DNA from: Actinomycetota bacterium | Lineage (GTDB): Bacteria > Actinomycetota > Actinomycetes > Propionibacteriales > Nocardioidaceae | Length of the DNA: 7,738 nt | Assembly: GCA_009702305.1 (NCBI GenBank) | Contig: WLIH01000105.1 | Span: 1 to 7,738, forward strand | Reading direction: 5' to 3' | Program-made: the position numbers and the translations under genes | Notes under the pieces: model-generated | What the model was told of the DNA's origin: nothing | Seen by the model: the letters and a program-made list of their open reading frames with translations, nothing else | Database searches by the model: none | Shown here: piece after piece, positions 1 to 7,690 of the stretch | Layout of the letters: each line of letters begins with the position of its first letter | Position numbering within the stretch: the stretch's first letter is position 1

Positions 1-26
1 ACGCCAGGCACGTCAGGTCCTTTTGA

Positions 27-1667
<1,641 letters not shown>

Positions 1668-1697
1668 TCGACGCTGGTCGACGCTGATCGACGGCAG
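1668..1697 (+). repeat. 10-bp tandem repeat just after the groEL stop
   Basis: Directly after the stop codon come two near-identical 10-base units (TCGACGCTGG, then TCGACGCTGA) and a diverged third (TCGACGGCAG). The repeat lies in the 3' untranslated part of the groEL transcript. No function can be assigned; it may be slippage debris. Confidence 0.6.
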
Positions 1698-1710
1698 CAC
1701 CTGCAGCATC

Positions 1711-1750
1711 CACGGCACCCGCTCGGACCTCGGTCCGGGCGGGTGTCGTG
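1711..1750 (+). terminator. Hairpin terminator between convergent groEL1 and tetR
   Basis: A 19-base left arm (1711-1729) pairs along its whole length with 1732-1750, across a nominal 2-base loop that would open to 4 or more bases in practice. Seventeen pairs are Watson-Crick, most of them G-C. The other two are G-U wobbles in the plus-strand RNA. In the minus-strand RNA these two positions become C-A mismatches, so the fold is better as the end of the groEL transcript than of the tetR transcript. No U-tract follows, which is common for actinobacterial hairpin terminators. The hairpin starts 43 bases past the groEL stop. It lies 13 bases beyond the tetR stop on the other strand, so it could serve both genes. 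Confidence 0.85.
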
Positions 1751-1763
1751 CGTCCGGGTCGGC

Positions 1764-2372
1764 TCAGCGGGGGTAGACGTCGCGCACGATGGTGAGCAGC
1801 GCGGCGACCAGCAGCCGGTGCACGTCGCTGCGCTCCAGGGTGCCGGCGACCAGCCACTGCCGGGTGGAGGCCTTGGCCAGCCCGCCGAAGGCGACGACGA
1901 GGGCGCGCAGCCGGGCGACGTCGGGGTCCGCGGACAGCCCGATCGCCTCGATCAGACGGTCGGCCACGACCTCGTCGGCCTCGCGCATGATCGCGGCGAC
2001 GTCCGGGTCGGACCCGGGGCCGCCGACGCTGATGGTGGCGACCCAGGTGTTGCGGTGGCGCCAGATGCCCTCGAGCCAGCGGTCGAGGACGACCTCGACG
2101 GTCGCCTCCAGCGAGCCGCTCGGCAGCCCGGCGGGGGAGAGCGGCGGGATGAAGTAGAGCCGCCGCAGCACCTCGAGGTAGAGGGTGCGCTTGGTGCCGA
2201 AGTAGTGGTGGACGAGCGGGCGGGCCACGCCGGCGGCGACCGCGATCTCGGCGGTGCTCACGTCGTGGTGCGGCCGCTCCTCGAACAGTCGCGTGGCGCA
2301 CACCAGGATCTGCTCGCGGCGCTCGGTGGCGTCCATGCGAGGCGGCGAGGAGGCTCCGGACGCTGTTGACAC
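1764..2372 (-). CDS. TetR/AcrR-family transcriptional repressor, probable regulator of the mce operon
   Basis: A 202-residue protein with normal TetR length and layout. The N-terminal DNA-binding domain covers about residues 18-65. Its helix-turn-helix is at 39-58 (VSTAEIAVAAGVARPLVHHY), followed by FGTK and an aromatic residue, the usual end of the TetR_N domain. The rest (about 70-200) is the helical ligand-binding and dimerisation half, which diverges between members and does not reveal the effector. The gene is divergent from the mce operon, with inverted repeats between them, so autoregulation and mce repression are the natural inference. It is far shorter than Mce3R, which has two TetR modules. 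Its putative operator also differs from the KstR motif known for mce4. The start is uncertain. The GTG at 2372 lies inside an inverted repeat, 7 bases after a possible -10. The ATG at 2336 gives a 190-residue protein that loses only a Ser/Ala/Pro-rich lead. Neither has a clear SD. Confidence 0.9.
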   Translation of the reverse strand: MSTASGASSPPRMDATERREQILVCATRLFEERPHHDVSTAEIAVAAGVARPLVHHYFGTKRTLYLEVLRRLYFIPPLSPAGLPSGSLEATVEVVLDRWLEGIWRHRNTWVATISVGGPGSDPDVAAIMREADEVVADRLIEAIGLSADPDVARLRALVVAFGGLAKASTRQWLVAGTLERSDVHRLLVAALLTIVRDVYPR

Positions 2373-2381
2373 GAAGTCAAC
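2365..2381. promoter_or_regulatory. Putative TetR operator, site 1 (over the tetR start)
   Basis: A perfect inverted repeat with 6-base arms, GTTGAC and GTCAAC, around a 5-base spacer. It contains the GTG start codon of tetR and overlaps the last two bases of a possible tetR -10 box. Read on the minus strand it shares the pattern GTTGACNNNGTGTCAA with site 2 at 2421-2437. Size and symmetry fit a TetR dimer. Binding by the neighbouring regulator is inferred. Confidence 0.65.
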
Positions 2382-2385
2382 TCTA
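2380..2385 (-). promoter_or_regulatory. Possible -10 box for leaderless tetR transcription
   Basis: On the minus strand TAGAGT fits the actinobacterial TANNNT -10 pattern. It is followed by exactly seven bases and then the GTG at 2372, so transcription could begin on the start codon. No convincing -35 is seen upstream. The alternative is that TTGACT in operator site 1 acts as a -35 for a start near the ATG at 2336, with GAGCCT as a poor -10 eighteen bases further on. Confidence 0.4.
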
Positions 2386-2395
2386 GCGGCCAGGC

Positions 2396-2410
2396 GACGT
2401 AACCTACGTC
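2396..2410. promoter_or_regulatory. Second-type palindrome between the two operators
   Basis: A perfect inverted repeat, GACGTA and TACGTC around ACC, lies between the two GTTGAC-type sites but differs from them in arm sequence and spacer length. It is centred about 55 bases before the predicted mce start point, an activator-like position, and it covers the region where a tetR -35 would fall. It may bind a different regulator. No known motif is claimed. Confidence 0.45.
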
Positions 2411-2420
2411 ACACCAGGTC

Positions 2421-2437
2421 GTTGACGCGGTGTCAAG
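2421..2437. promoter_or_regulatory. Putative TetR operator, site 2 (over the mce -35)
   Basis: An inverted repeat of GTTGAC and GTCAAG around a 5-base spacer, matching at five of six arm positions. It agrees with site 1, read on the other strand, at 13 of 17 bases. The centres of the two sites are 56 bases apart. The left arm contains the -35 hexamer of the mce promoter, so a bound repressor would exclude RNA polymerase. Confidence 0.65.
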
Positions 2438-2451
2438 AGGCTCGGTAGCGT
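2422..2451 (+). promoter_or_regulatory. Predicted promoter of the yrbE-mce operon
   Basis: TTGACG at 2422-2427 is a good -35 hexamer, and TAGCGT at 2446-2451 fits the TANNNT -10 of actinobacterial housekeeping sigma factors, with an 18-base spacer. Transcription would start near 2458, giving a leader of about 30 bases to the ATG at 2489. That leader is C-rich, contains CGTCCCCC twice (2462-2469 and 2481-2488), and has no evident Shine-Dalgarno site. It is too short for a riboswitch. Confidence 0.65.
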
Positions 2452-2488
2452 CCGGCCCGCCCGTCCCCCCAGCGATCGGTCGTCCCCC

Positions 2489-3277
2489 ATGGCCCAGGCA
2501 GCCGGCGTCACCCTCGTGACCCGCCCCCTCGTGCCCGTCGGCCGCTTGTTCGCCTTCGCCCTCGAGGTCCTGCGCGCGATGGTGCAGCGGCCCTTCCAGT
2601 GGCGCGAGCTCAGCGACCAGGCGTGGTTCGTCACGCGGGTCTCGCTGCTGCCGGCGATGGCGATCACGATCCCCTTCGGCGCCGTGCTCTCCCTGCAGAT
2701 CGGCTCGCTCTTCAACCAGCTCGGCGCCAAGTCCTTCACGGGAGCCGCCGCCGTGACCGGCATCGTCCAGCAGGCCGCCCCGATCGCGACGGTCGTCATC
2801 GTCGCGGGAGCGGCGGGCACGGCGGTCGCCGCCGACCTCGGCTCCCGCAAGATCCGCGAGGAGCTCGACGCGCTCGAGGTGCTCGGCATCTCGCCGATCC
2901 AGCGCCTCGTGGTGCCGCGGGTGCTCGCGATGGCGCTGGTCGCGGTGCTGCTCAACGGCATCGCGACGGCGGTCGGCACCGGCGGCGCCTACGCGTTCAA
3001 CGTCATGGTGCAGGGCGGCTCCCCGGGCGCCTACGTACACGCCTTCACCGCCCTGGCCCAGCTGCCCGACCTCTACGTCGGCGAGCTCAAGGCGTTCGTC
3101 TTCGGACTGATCGCCGGCATCGTCGCGGCCTACCAGGGGGTCAACGCCAAGGGCGGCCCCCAGGGCGTGGGCGACGGTGTCAACCAGTCGGTCGTGGTGT
3201 CCTTCGTGCTCCTCTTCGTCGCCAACGCGATCATCACGGCCGTCTACTACCAGCTCGTCCCGCCGAAGGGGCTCTGA
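2489..3277 (+). CDS. yrbEA: MlaE/YrbE-family ABC permease, YrbEA position
   Basis: A complete 262-residue integral membrane protein, the first gene of the mce operon. It belongs to the MlaE permease family and pairs with YrbEB to form the transmembrane part of the lipid importer. The amphipathic segment with RPFQWRE (34-40) precedes hydrophobic segments at about 50-72, 88-115, 140-166, 196-216 and 232-256. The family motif EELDALEVLGI lies at 124-134, in the cytoplasmic loop thought to contact the ATPase, and KGGPQGVGDGVN at 221-232 is also characteristic. The whole protein aligns from memory with M. tuberculosis YrbE1A. The ATG at 2489 gives the normal family N-terminus although no SD is visible. 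The neighbouring promoter carries a putative operator, so this gene should respond to the divergent TetR protein. The substrate is unknown. Confidence 0.93.
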   Translation: MAQAAGVTLVTRPLVPVGRLFAFALEVLRAMVQRPFQWRELSDQAWFVTRVSLLPAMAITIPFGAVLSLQIGSLFNQLGAKSFTGAAAVTGIVQQAAPIATVVIVAGAAGTAVAADLGSRKIREELDALEVLGISPIQRLVVPRVLAMALVAVLLNGIATAVGTGGAYAFNVMVQGGSPGAYVHAFTALAQLPDLYVGELKAFVFGLIAGIVAAYQGVNAKGGPQGVGDGVNQSVVVSFVLLFVANAIITAVYYQLVPPKGL

Positions 3278-3278
3278 G

Positions 3279-4115
3279 ATGGCCCTCCTCGACGCGCCTG
3301 CCGGAGCCGCCCGAGCGGCGTACGGCGTGCTGGCCGAGCTCGGCGACCAGGTGGCGTTCTACGGCCGCAGCCTGGCCGGCACGCCGCGTGCGGTGACCCG
3401 CTACCGTCGCGAGATCCTGCGGCTGCTCGCCGAGGTGAGCCTCGGCCGGGGCGCACTCGTGCTGGTGGCCGGGACGCTCGGCATCATCGTCTTCGAGGTG
3501 TTCGCCGTCGGCAGCGTCGTCGGTCTGGTCGGCTACCAGGGCCTGCGCCAGGTCGGCATCGAGCCCTACGTCGGCTTCCTGTCGGCCTACTTCAACACCC
3601 GCGAGGTGGCGCCGCTGGTCGCGGCCAACGCCCTCGTCGCGACCGTCGGCGCCGGCTTCACCGCGCAGCTCGGGGCGATGCGGATCAGCGAGGAGATCGA
3701 CGCGGTCGAGGTGATGGCCATCCCGTCGGTGCCCTACCTGGTCAGCACCCGGGTCGTGGCGTCGTTCATCGCGATCATCCCGCTCTACCTGGTCGGTCTG
3801 GTCGGCACGTACGCCGCGACCCAGGCCGTCTCGATCCACTACTACGGCCTCACCGGCGGCACCTACGACCACTACTTCACGCTGTTCCTGCCGCCGATCG
3901 ACATCCTCTACTCGTTCGGCAAGGTGCTGGTCTTCTCGGTGATCCTCACCCTGGTGTGCTGCTACTACGGGTTCAACGCGCGCGGTGGTCCGGCCGGCGT
4001 CGGTGTCGCCGTCGGGCGTGCGGTGCGCCTGGCCACGGTGCTGATCGTGGTCTCCGACTTCTTCCTCAGCCTGGCGCTGTGGGGCTCCACGACCACCGTG
4101 CGGATCGCGGGCTGA
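3279..4115 (+). CDS. yrbEB: MlaE/YrbE-family ABC permease, YrbEB position
   Basis: A complete 278-residue partner permease. The ATG at 3279 is preferred over a start 34 codons upstream inside yrbEA. It has a GAAGGGG SD at 3265-3271, starts one base after the yrbEA stop, and avoids a Ser/Arg-rich out-of-family extension. Hydrophobic segments are at about 57-82, 112-130, 154-182, 206-229 and 250-270. The motif EEIDAVEVMAI (138-148) matches the EExDA loop of the first permease, and ARGGPAGVGVAVG (234-246) matches the C-terminal Gly-rich signature. Two YrbE proteins side by side ahead of mceA is the standard actinobacterial arrangement; the pair would act as a heterodimer in the cytoplasmic membrane. 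Two adjacent cysteines (227-228) lie in the last-but-one hydrophobic segment. Confidence 0.93.
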   Translation: MALLDAPAGAARAAYGVLAELGDQVAFYGRSLAGTPRAVTRYRREILRLLAEVSLGRGALVLVAGTLGIIVFEVFAVGSVVGLVGYQGLRQVGIEPYVGFLSAYFNTREVAPLVAANALVATVGAGFTAQLGAMRISEEIDAVEVMAIPSVPYLVSTRVVASFIAIIPLYLVGLVGTYAATQAVSIHYYGLTGGTYDHYFTLFLPPIDILYSFGKVLVFSVILTLVCCYYGFNARGGPAGVGVAVGRAVRLATVLIVVSDFFLSLALWGSTTTVRIAG

Positions 4116-4116
4116 C

Positions 4117-5451
4117 GTGCGTGCCCACGCCCGTCCGCTGCTCGGACTCGTCTATCTGCTCACGGTCGCGCTGCTGATCGGGCTCAGCGTGCAGGTCTAT
4201 CGCAAGGCGATGCCGTGGCAGCGGGCCGCGGCCGTCGAGATCGAGACCCGCCAGCCGGGTCTCGAGCTCAATCCGCAGTCCGACGTGAAGTTCCAGGGTG
4301 TGCGGGTCGGCGAGGTCCGTGAGGTCACCTCCGACGGCACCCACGCCACCGTGCGGCTCGCGATCGACCCCGACCGGCTCGACCTGATCCCGGCCGACGT
4401 CGACGCCATGATCGTGCCGAAGACCCTCTTCGGCGAGAAGTTCGTCGACCTGCGCGCGCCCGCGGGCTCCGGCAGTGAGCGCCTCGCCGACGGCGACCGG
4501 ATCGAGCAGTCGCAGACCTCGGTCGAGCTCGGCATGATCTTCGACCGACTGGTGCCGCTGCTCGAGACGCTCGACCCGGCTCAGCTCTCGACCCTGCTCG
4601 GATCCCTGGCCGAAGCGCTCGACGGTCGCGGTGCCGAGCTGGCCGCGACCCTGCGCACGACCCGGTCCTTCCTCCGCGCGATCGACCCGTCGCTCGGCAC
4701 CCTGGTGCACGACCTGCGCCAGCTCGCCACGACTGCCGACGTGTACGCCGACGCGGCACCCGACCTGATCCGCGTCCTCGACGACTCGGCCACGATCAGC
4801 ACGCAGGACCTCGTGCCCCACGAGCAGGACCTGGCCGCCCTCCTGGACGGCGTCACCGACACGGCGACCACCACCGAGGACGTGCTGCGCGAGAACGCCG
4901 GCCACCTGGTCGCCCTCACCGGGCGCAGCCGTCCGGTGCTCGAGCTGCTCGACACCTACGCCGAGGTCGTGCCGTGTGTGCTCGAGGCCCTCCGCCTCGG
5001 CAACAACCTCGGCAACCAGGCGGCCGGGGTGCGCGGACCGATGATCGGGCTCTCCATCGACATGGTCGTCCAGCGGGACCCCTACACCTATCCCGACGAC
5101 CTCCCGGACGCGCCCGACTCCGACACGAACGTCGCCAACCTGCCCGACTTCGTGCCGAGCTGGGACCCGCACTGCCCCCGACTGCCGGAGCGGCTGAAGA
5201 GCATCGTCGAGGCGGCGCCGTACTCCCTGCAGCCCTACGGCCAGGCGGTGCCGCCCGGCCGCGACGTCGACCGTCCGTTGCCGACGCTCCCGACCGCTGC
5301 ACCGGCAGCGGGTGCGCTCGCCGAGGCCCGCACCGCCCTGGCCCGGGCCGTCGCCGCGCAGGGACTCGGCGTGCCCGCCTCCGACGTGCCGGACTACGCG
5401 ACCCTGCTCGTGCTGCCGCTGGTCAGCGAGGGCGAGGTGCTGGTGCGATGA
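4117..5451 (+). CDS. mceA: MCE-family protein, MceA position
   Basis: A complete 444-residue protein. One N-terminal hydrophobic anchor (about 8-27) is followed by the MCE domain at about 38-115, with the beta-barrel motif VKFQGVRVGEV (57-67) and TLFGEKFVDL (103-112). A long helical part (about 134-290) follows, with LATTADVYADAAPDL (203-217), a stretch typical of MceA proteins. The C-terminal domain contains the only two cysteines, C287 and C353, and ends in an Ala/Pro-rich tail. Six such subunits are thought to build the tube through which lipid moves toward the permease. The GTG start, one base after the yrbEB stop and without a strong SD, implies translation coupled to yrbEB by reinitiation. 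The last four bases overlap mceB. Identity as MceA rests on position and on recalled similarity to Mce1A, not on a search. Confidence 0.9.
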   Translation: MRAHARPLLGLVYLLTVALLIGLSVQVYRKAMPWQRAAAVEIETRQPGLELNPQSDVKFQGVRVGEVREVTSDGTHATVRLAIDPDRLDLIPADVDAMIVPKTLFGEKFVDLRAPAGSGSERLADGDRIEQSQTSVELGMIFDRLVPLLETLDPAQLSTLLGSLAEALDGRGAELAATLRTTRSFLRAIDPSLGTLVHDLRQLATTADVYADAAPDLIRVLDDSATISTQDLVPHEQDLAALLDGVTDTATTTEDVLRENAGHLVALTGRSRPVLELLDTYAEVVPCVLEALRLGNNLGNQAAGVRGPMIGLSIDMVVQRDPYTYPDDLPDAPDSDTNVANLPDFVPSWDPHCPRLPERLKSIVEAAPYSLQPYGQAVPPGRDVDRPLPTLPTAAPAAGALAEARTALARAVAAQGLGVPASDVPDYATLLVLPLVSEGEVLVR

Positions 5452-6557
5452 GGACGGCCCCCGACACCGGTGACCGGCGCATCCCCAGCGGGGTCGCGCG
5501 ACGCAGCCGGATCCCCTCCTCCGCGTGGAAGATGCTCGTCTTCACCGCCGTGACGCTCGTGCTGCTCGGGGTGCTCGGCACCCTCATCGGCAACGTCTCG
5601 TTCGTCGAACGACGCACGTTCTACGCCACCTTCACCGACGTGACCGGTGTGCTCCAGGGCGACCGGGTCCGACTCTCCGGGGTGGAGGTCGGCAGCGTCA
5701 CCGAGATCGAGCTCAGCGCCGCCGACGACGGTCGCCAGCACGCCCGGATCGCCTTCACCGTGCGCGACGGCGTGCCGGTCTACCGCTCCGCCCACCTCGA
5801 GCTGCGCTTCGAGAACATCGTCGGTCAGCGCTACCTCGCCATCGAGGAGGAGCCGGGCGACGGTGCGCAGATGGCCGAGGGAGAGACCTTCCCGGTCGCC
5901 CAGACCTCGCCGGCCCTGAGCCTGACCCAGCTCTTCAACGGCTTCCAGCCGCTGCTGCGGGCGCTCGACCCCGAGCAGACCAACCGGCTGTCCTTCCAGA
6001 TGGTGCGCGCCTTCCAGGGCGAAGCCGGTACCTTCGCGGCGCTGCTCGACGACACGGCGTCGCTCACCTCGACCATCGCCGACAAGGATCAGGTGATCGG
6101 AGAGGTCGTCGCCAACCTCAACTCCGTGCTGACGACGGTCGGGCGTCGTGACCAGGAGCTCACGGCGCTGATCGTCCGCTTCCGCGACCTGATGACCGGG
6201 CTCTCGGGTGATCGCGACACCATCTCCGCGGCACTGCCCGACCTCGCCGACCTGCTCGACGGCACAGCGGGGCTGATCGGCGACGTGCGCGCGCCGCTGG
6301 CCGAGACCATCTCGGGTCTCGCGAAGGTCGCCCACGAGCTCGGCGTACGCCGTGCGGTGCTGGAGGACTCGTTGCAGCTGCTCCCGCAGAAGTTGCGCCT
6401 GATGGCGCGCACCGGCTCGTACGGGTCCTACTTCAACTTCTACGTGTGCGGTGCCGAGGTCCGGGTCAACGTGCTCGGCGGGACGATGTACCTCGGCACT
6501 CCGGGCGTCGCATCCAACGAGCGTGACAGCGTCTGCGCGAAGGCGGACGGGCCGTGA
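5448..6557 (+). CDS. mceB: MCE-family protein, MceB position
   Basis: A complete 369-residue protein. The ATG overlaps the mceA stop (ATGA), with GAGG at 5434-5437 as a likely SD. An upstream in-frame extension inside mceA was discarded because it would read as Arg/Pro-rich shadow sequence. A basic N-terminal stretch of about 28 residues precedes one anchor helix (29-49). The MCE domain is at about 57-134, with VRLSGVEVGSV (74-84) and NIVGQRYLAIE (123-133). A helical region (about 156-320) follows, with the MceB-like stretch SLTSTIADKDQVIGEVVANL (205-224). The C-terminus has SYGSYFNFYVC (324-334) and a second cysteine at 363, both matching the ending of mycobacterial MceB. There are no other cysteines. 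It should be a subunit of the same lipid-transport tube as MceA and MceC. Confidence 0.91.
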   Translation: MRTAPDTGDRRIPSGVARRSRIPSSAWKMLVFTAVTLVLLGVLGTLIGNVSFVERRTFYATFTDVTGVLQGDRVRLSGVEVGSVTEIELSAADDGRQHARIAFTVRDGVPVYRSAHLELRFENIVGQRYLAIEEEPGDGAQMAEGETFPVAQTSPALSLTQLFNGFQPLLRALDPEQTNRLSFQMVRAFQGEAGTFAALLDDTASLTSTIADKDQVIGEVVANLNSVLTTVGRRDQELTALIVRFRDLMTGLSGDRDTISAALPDLADLLDGTAGLIGDVRAPLAETISGLAKVAHELGVRRAVLEDSLQLLPQKLRLMARTGSYGSYFNFYVCGAEVRVNVLGGTMYLGTPGVASNERDSVCAKADGP

Positions 6558-7690
6558 CGCCGCGCCGCGCGTTCACCGAGCGCGACCCCGTGCCGATCGC
6601 GGTCGTGGGGCTGCTGCTCATCGCCCTGCTGCTGGCGGTGACCACCCAGTGGCGCCGGCTGCCGTTCATCGACGACAGCGTGGCCTACGAGGCGGTCTTC
6701 ACCGATGCCAGCGGCCTGGTCGTCGGCGAGGAGGTCCGGATCGCCGGCATCAAGGTCGGCGCCGTCCGCAACATCGAGCTCGACGGCGCCCAGGTGATCG
6801 TCGAGTTCACGGTGTCGGGGGTCGACCTCGGTGGCGCGACCCAGGCCGGCATCGAGGTCAAGAGCCTGCTCGGTCAGCACTACCTCAGCGTCACGCCGGC
6901 CGGGGAGGGTGCGATGGCGGAGGGTGACCGGATCCCGCTCGAGCGCACCGCGACCCCGCTCAACATCGTGCCGGCGTTCAACCGGCTCGCCGAGCAGACG
7001 GCGGCCATCGACACCGACCAGGTGGCGCAGGCCTTCGACGCCCTGGCCGACACGCTGCAGCAGACCGCGCCCGAGATGCAGGGCGCGCTGAGCGGCCTGT
7101 CGCGGCTCTCGCGCTCGGTCTCCACGCGCGACGAGCAGATCCGCGAGCTCTTCGACCGCGCCGCCGACGTGTCCGGTGTCGTCGCCGCCCGGGACACCGA
7201 GCTGGGGGAGCTGCTCACCGCCTCCGACGAGGTGCTGGCCGTGCTCGCGCAGCGGCGCACCACGATCCGGCGCATCATCGGCGGCACCGTCGACCTCGCC
7301 ACCGAGCTGGAGGGGCTGGTCGACGACAACCGGCGCACCCTCGGCCCGGCGTTGCGCGACCTCGGCACCGTGCTCGATGTGCTGCGCGACAACCTCGACA
7401 ACCTCGACGAGGTGCTCACCGTCGCTGCGACCTACGCCCGCGAGTTCACCAACGTCGGCGGCACCGGTCCGTGGTTCGACGCGAGCCTGAAGCTGCCGCG
7501 GGGCGCCGCGGTCTGCAGCACCGGCGACTCGACCGCGACGCTCGGGGGACTGCTCGACCCGATCCTGAGTCAGGTCAACCAGGCGGTCAACGGCAGCAGC
7601 ACGCCGTGCCTGCCGCTCGGCCCGGCCGTGTCCTCGCGGCTCGAGGACGAGCTGCCCGTGCCCGGGTCAGACGAGGGGAGTCGACGATGA
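6554..7690 (+). CDS. mceC: MCE-family protein, MceC position
   Basis: A complete 378-residue protein with a GTG start overlapping the mceB stop (GTGA) and GAAGGCGG at 6539-6546 as SD. A single anchor helix is at 13-31. The MCE domain is at about 44-115, with VRIAGIKVGAV (61-71) and SLLGQHYLSV (104-113). The helical needle region (about 135-300) contains STRDEQIRELFDRAADVSGV (190-209), the same layout as mycobacterial MceC. The only cysteines, C321 and C352, lie near the C-terminus. Mycobacterial Mce1C ends in a proline-rich tail of about 150 residues; here the protein stops soon after the second cysteine, so that tail is absent. The product is expected to be a membrane-anchored subunit of the extracytoplasmic tube. 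The stop overlaps the next start. Confidence 0.9.
   Translation: MTPRRAFTERDPVPIAVVGLLLIALLLAVTTQWRRLPFIDDSVAYEAVFTDASGLVVGEEVRIAGIKVGAVRNIELDGAQVIVEFTVSGVDLGGATQAGIEVKSLLGQHYLSVTPAGEGAMAEGDRIPLERTATPLNIVPAFNRLAEQTAAIDTDQVAQAFDALADTLQQTAPEMQGALSGLSRLSRSVSTRDEQIRELFDRAADVSGVVAARDTELGELLTASDEVLAVLAQRRTTIRRIIGGTVDLATELEGLVDDNRRTLGPALRDLGTVLDVLRDNLDNLDEVLTVAATYAREFTNVGGTGPWFDASLKLPRGAAVCSTGDSTATLGGLLDPILSQVNQAVNGSSTPCLPLGPAVSSRLEDELPVPGSDEGSRR

Noticed and set aside
2365..2437. KstR-type operator, which would point to a sterol mce4-like operon
   Set aside because: The KstR motif has AAC/GTT arms with a different order and spacing; these sites are GTTGAC-N5-GTCAA and do not match.
2373..2488. Riboswitch or small RNA in the divergent region
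   Set aside because: Only 116 bases, largely occupied by promoters and palindromes; the mce leader is about 30 bases and no structured aptamer is seen.
3177..3278. 34-codon upstream extension of yrbEB
   Set aside because: It overlaps yrbEA and encodes Ser/Arg-rich sequence. The ATG at 3279 has a good SD and gives the family N-terminus.
4066..5172. 368-codon antisense open frame across mceA
   Set aside because: Its Val/Gly/Asp/Glu/Arg-rich content is typical of the antisense of high-GC coding DNA. The plus-strand mceA carries clear MCE motifs.
4974..5447. 158-codon upstream extension of mceB
   Set aside because: It lies wholly inside mceA in a different frame and reads as Arg/Pro/Gly-rich shadow; the ATGA overlap at 5448 is the natural start.
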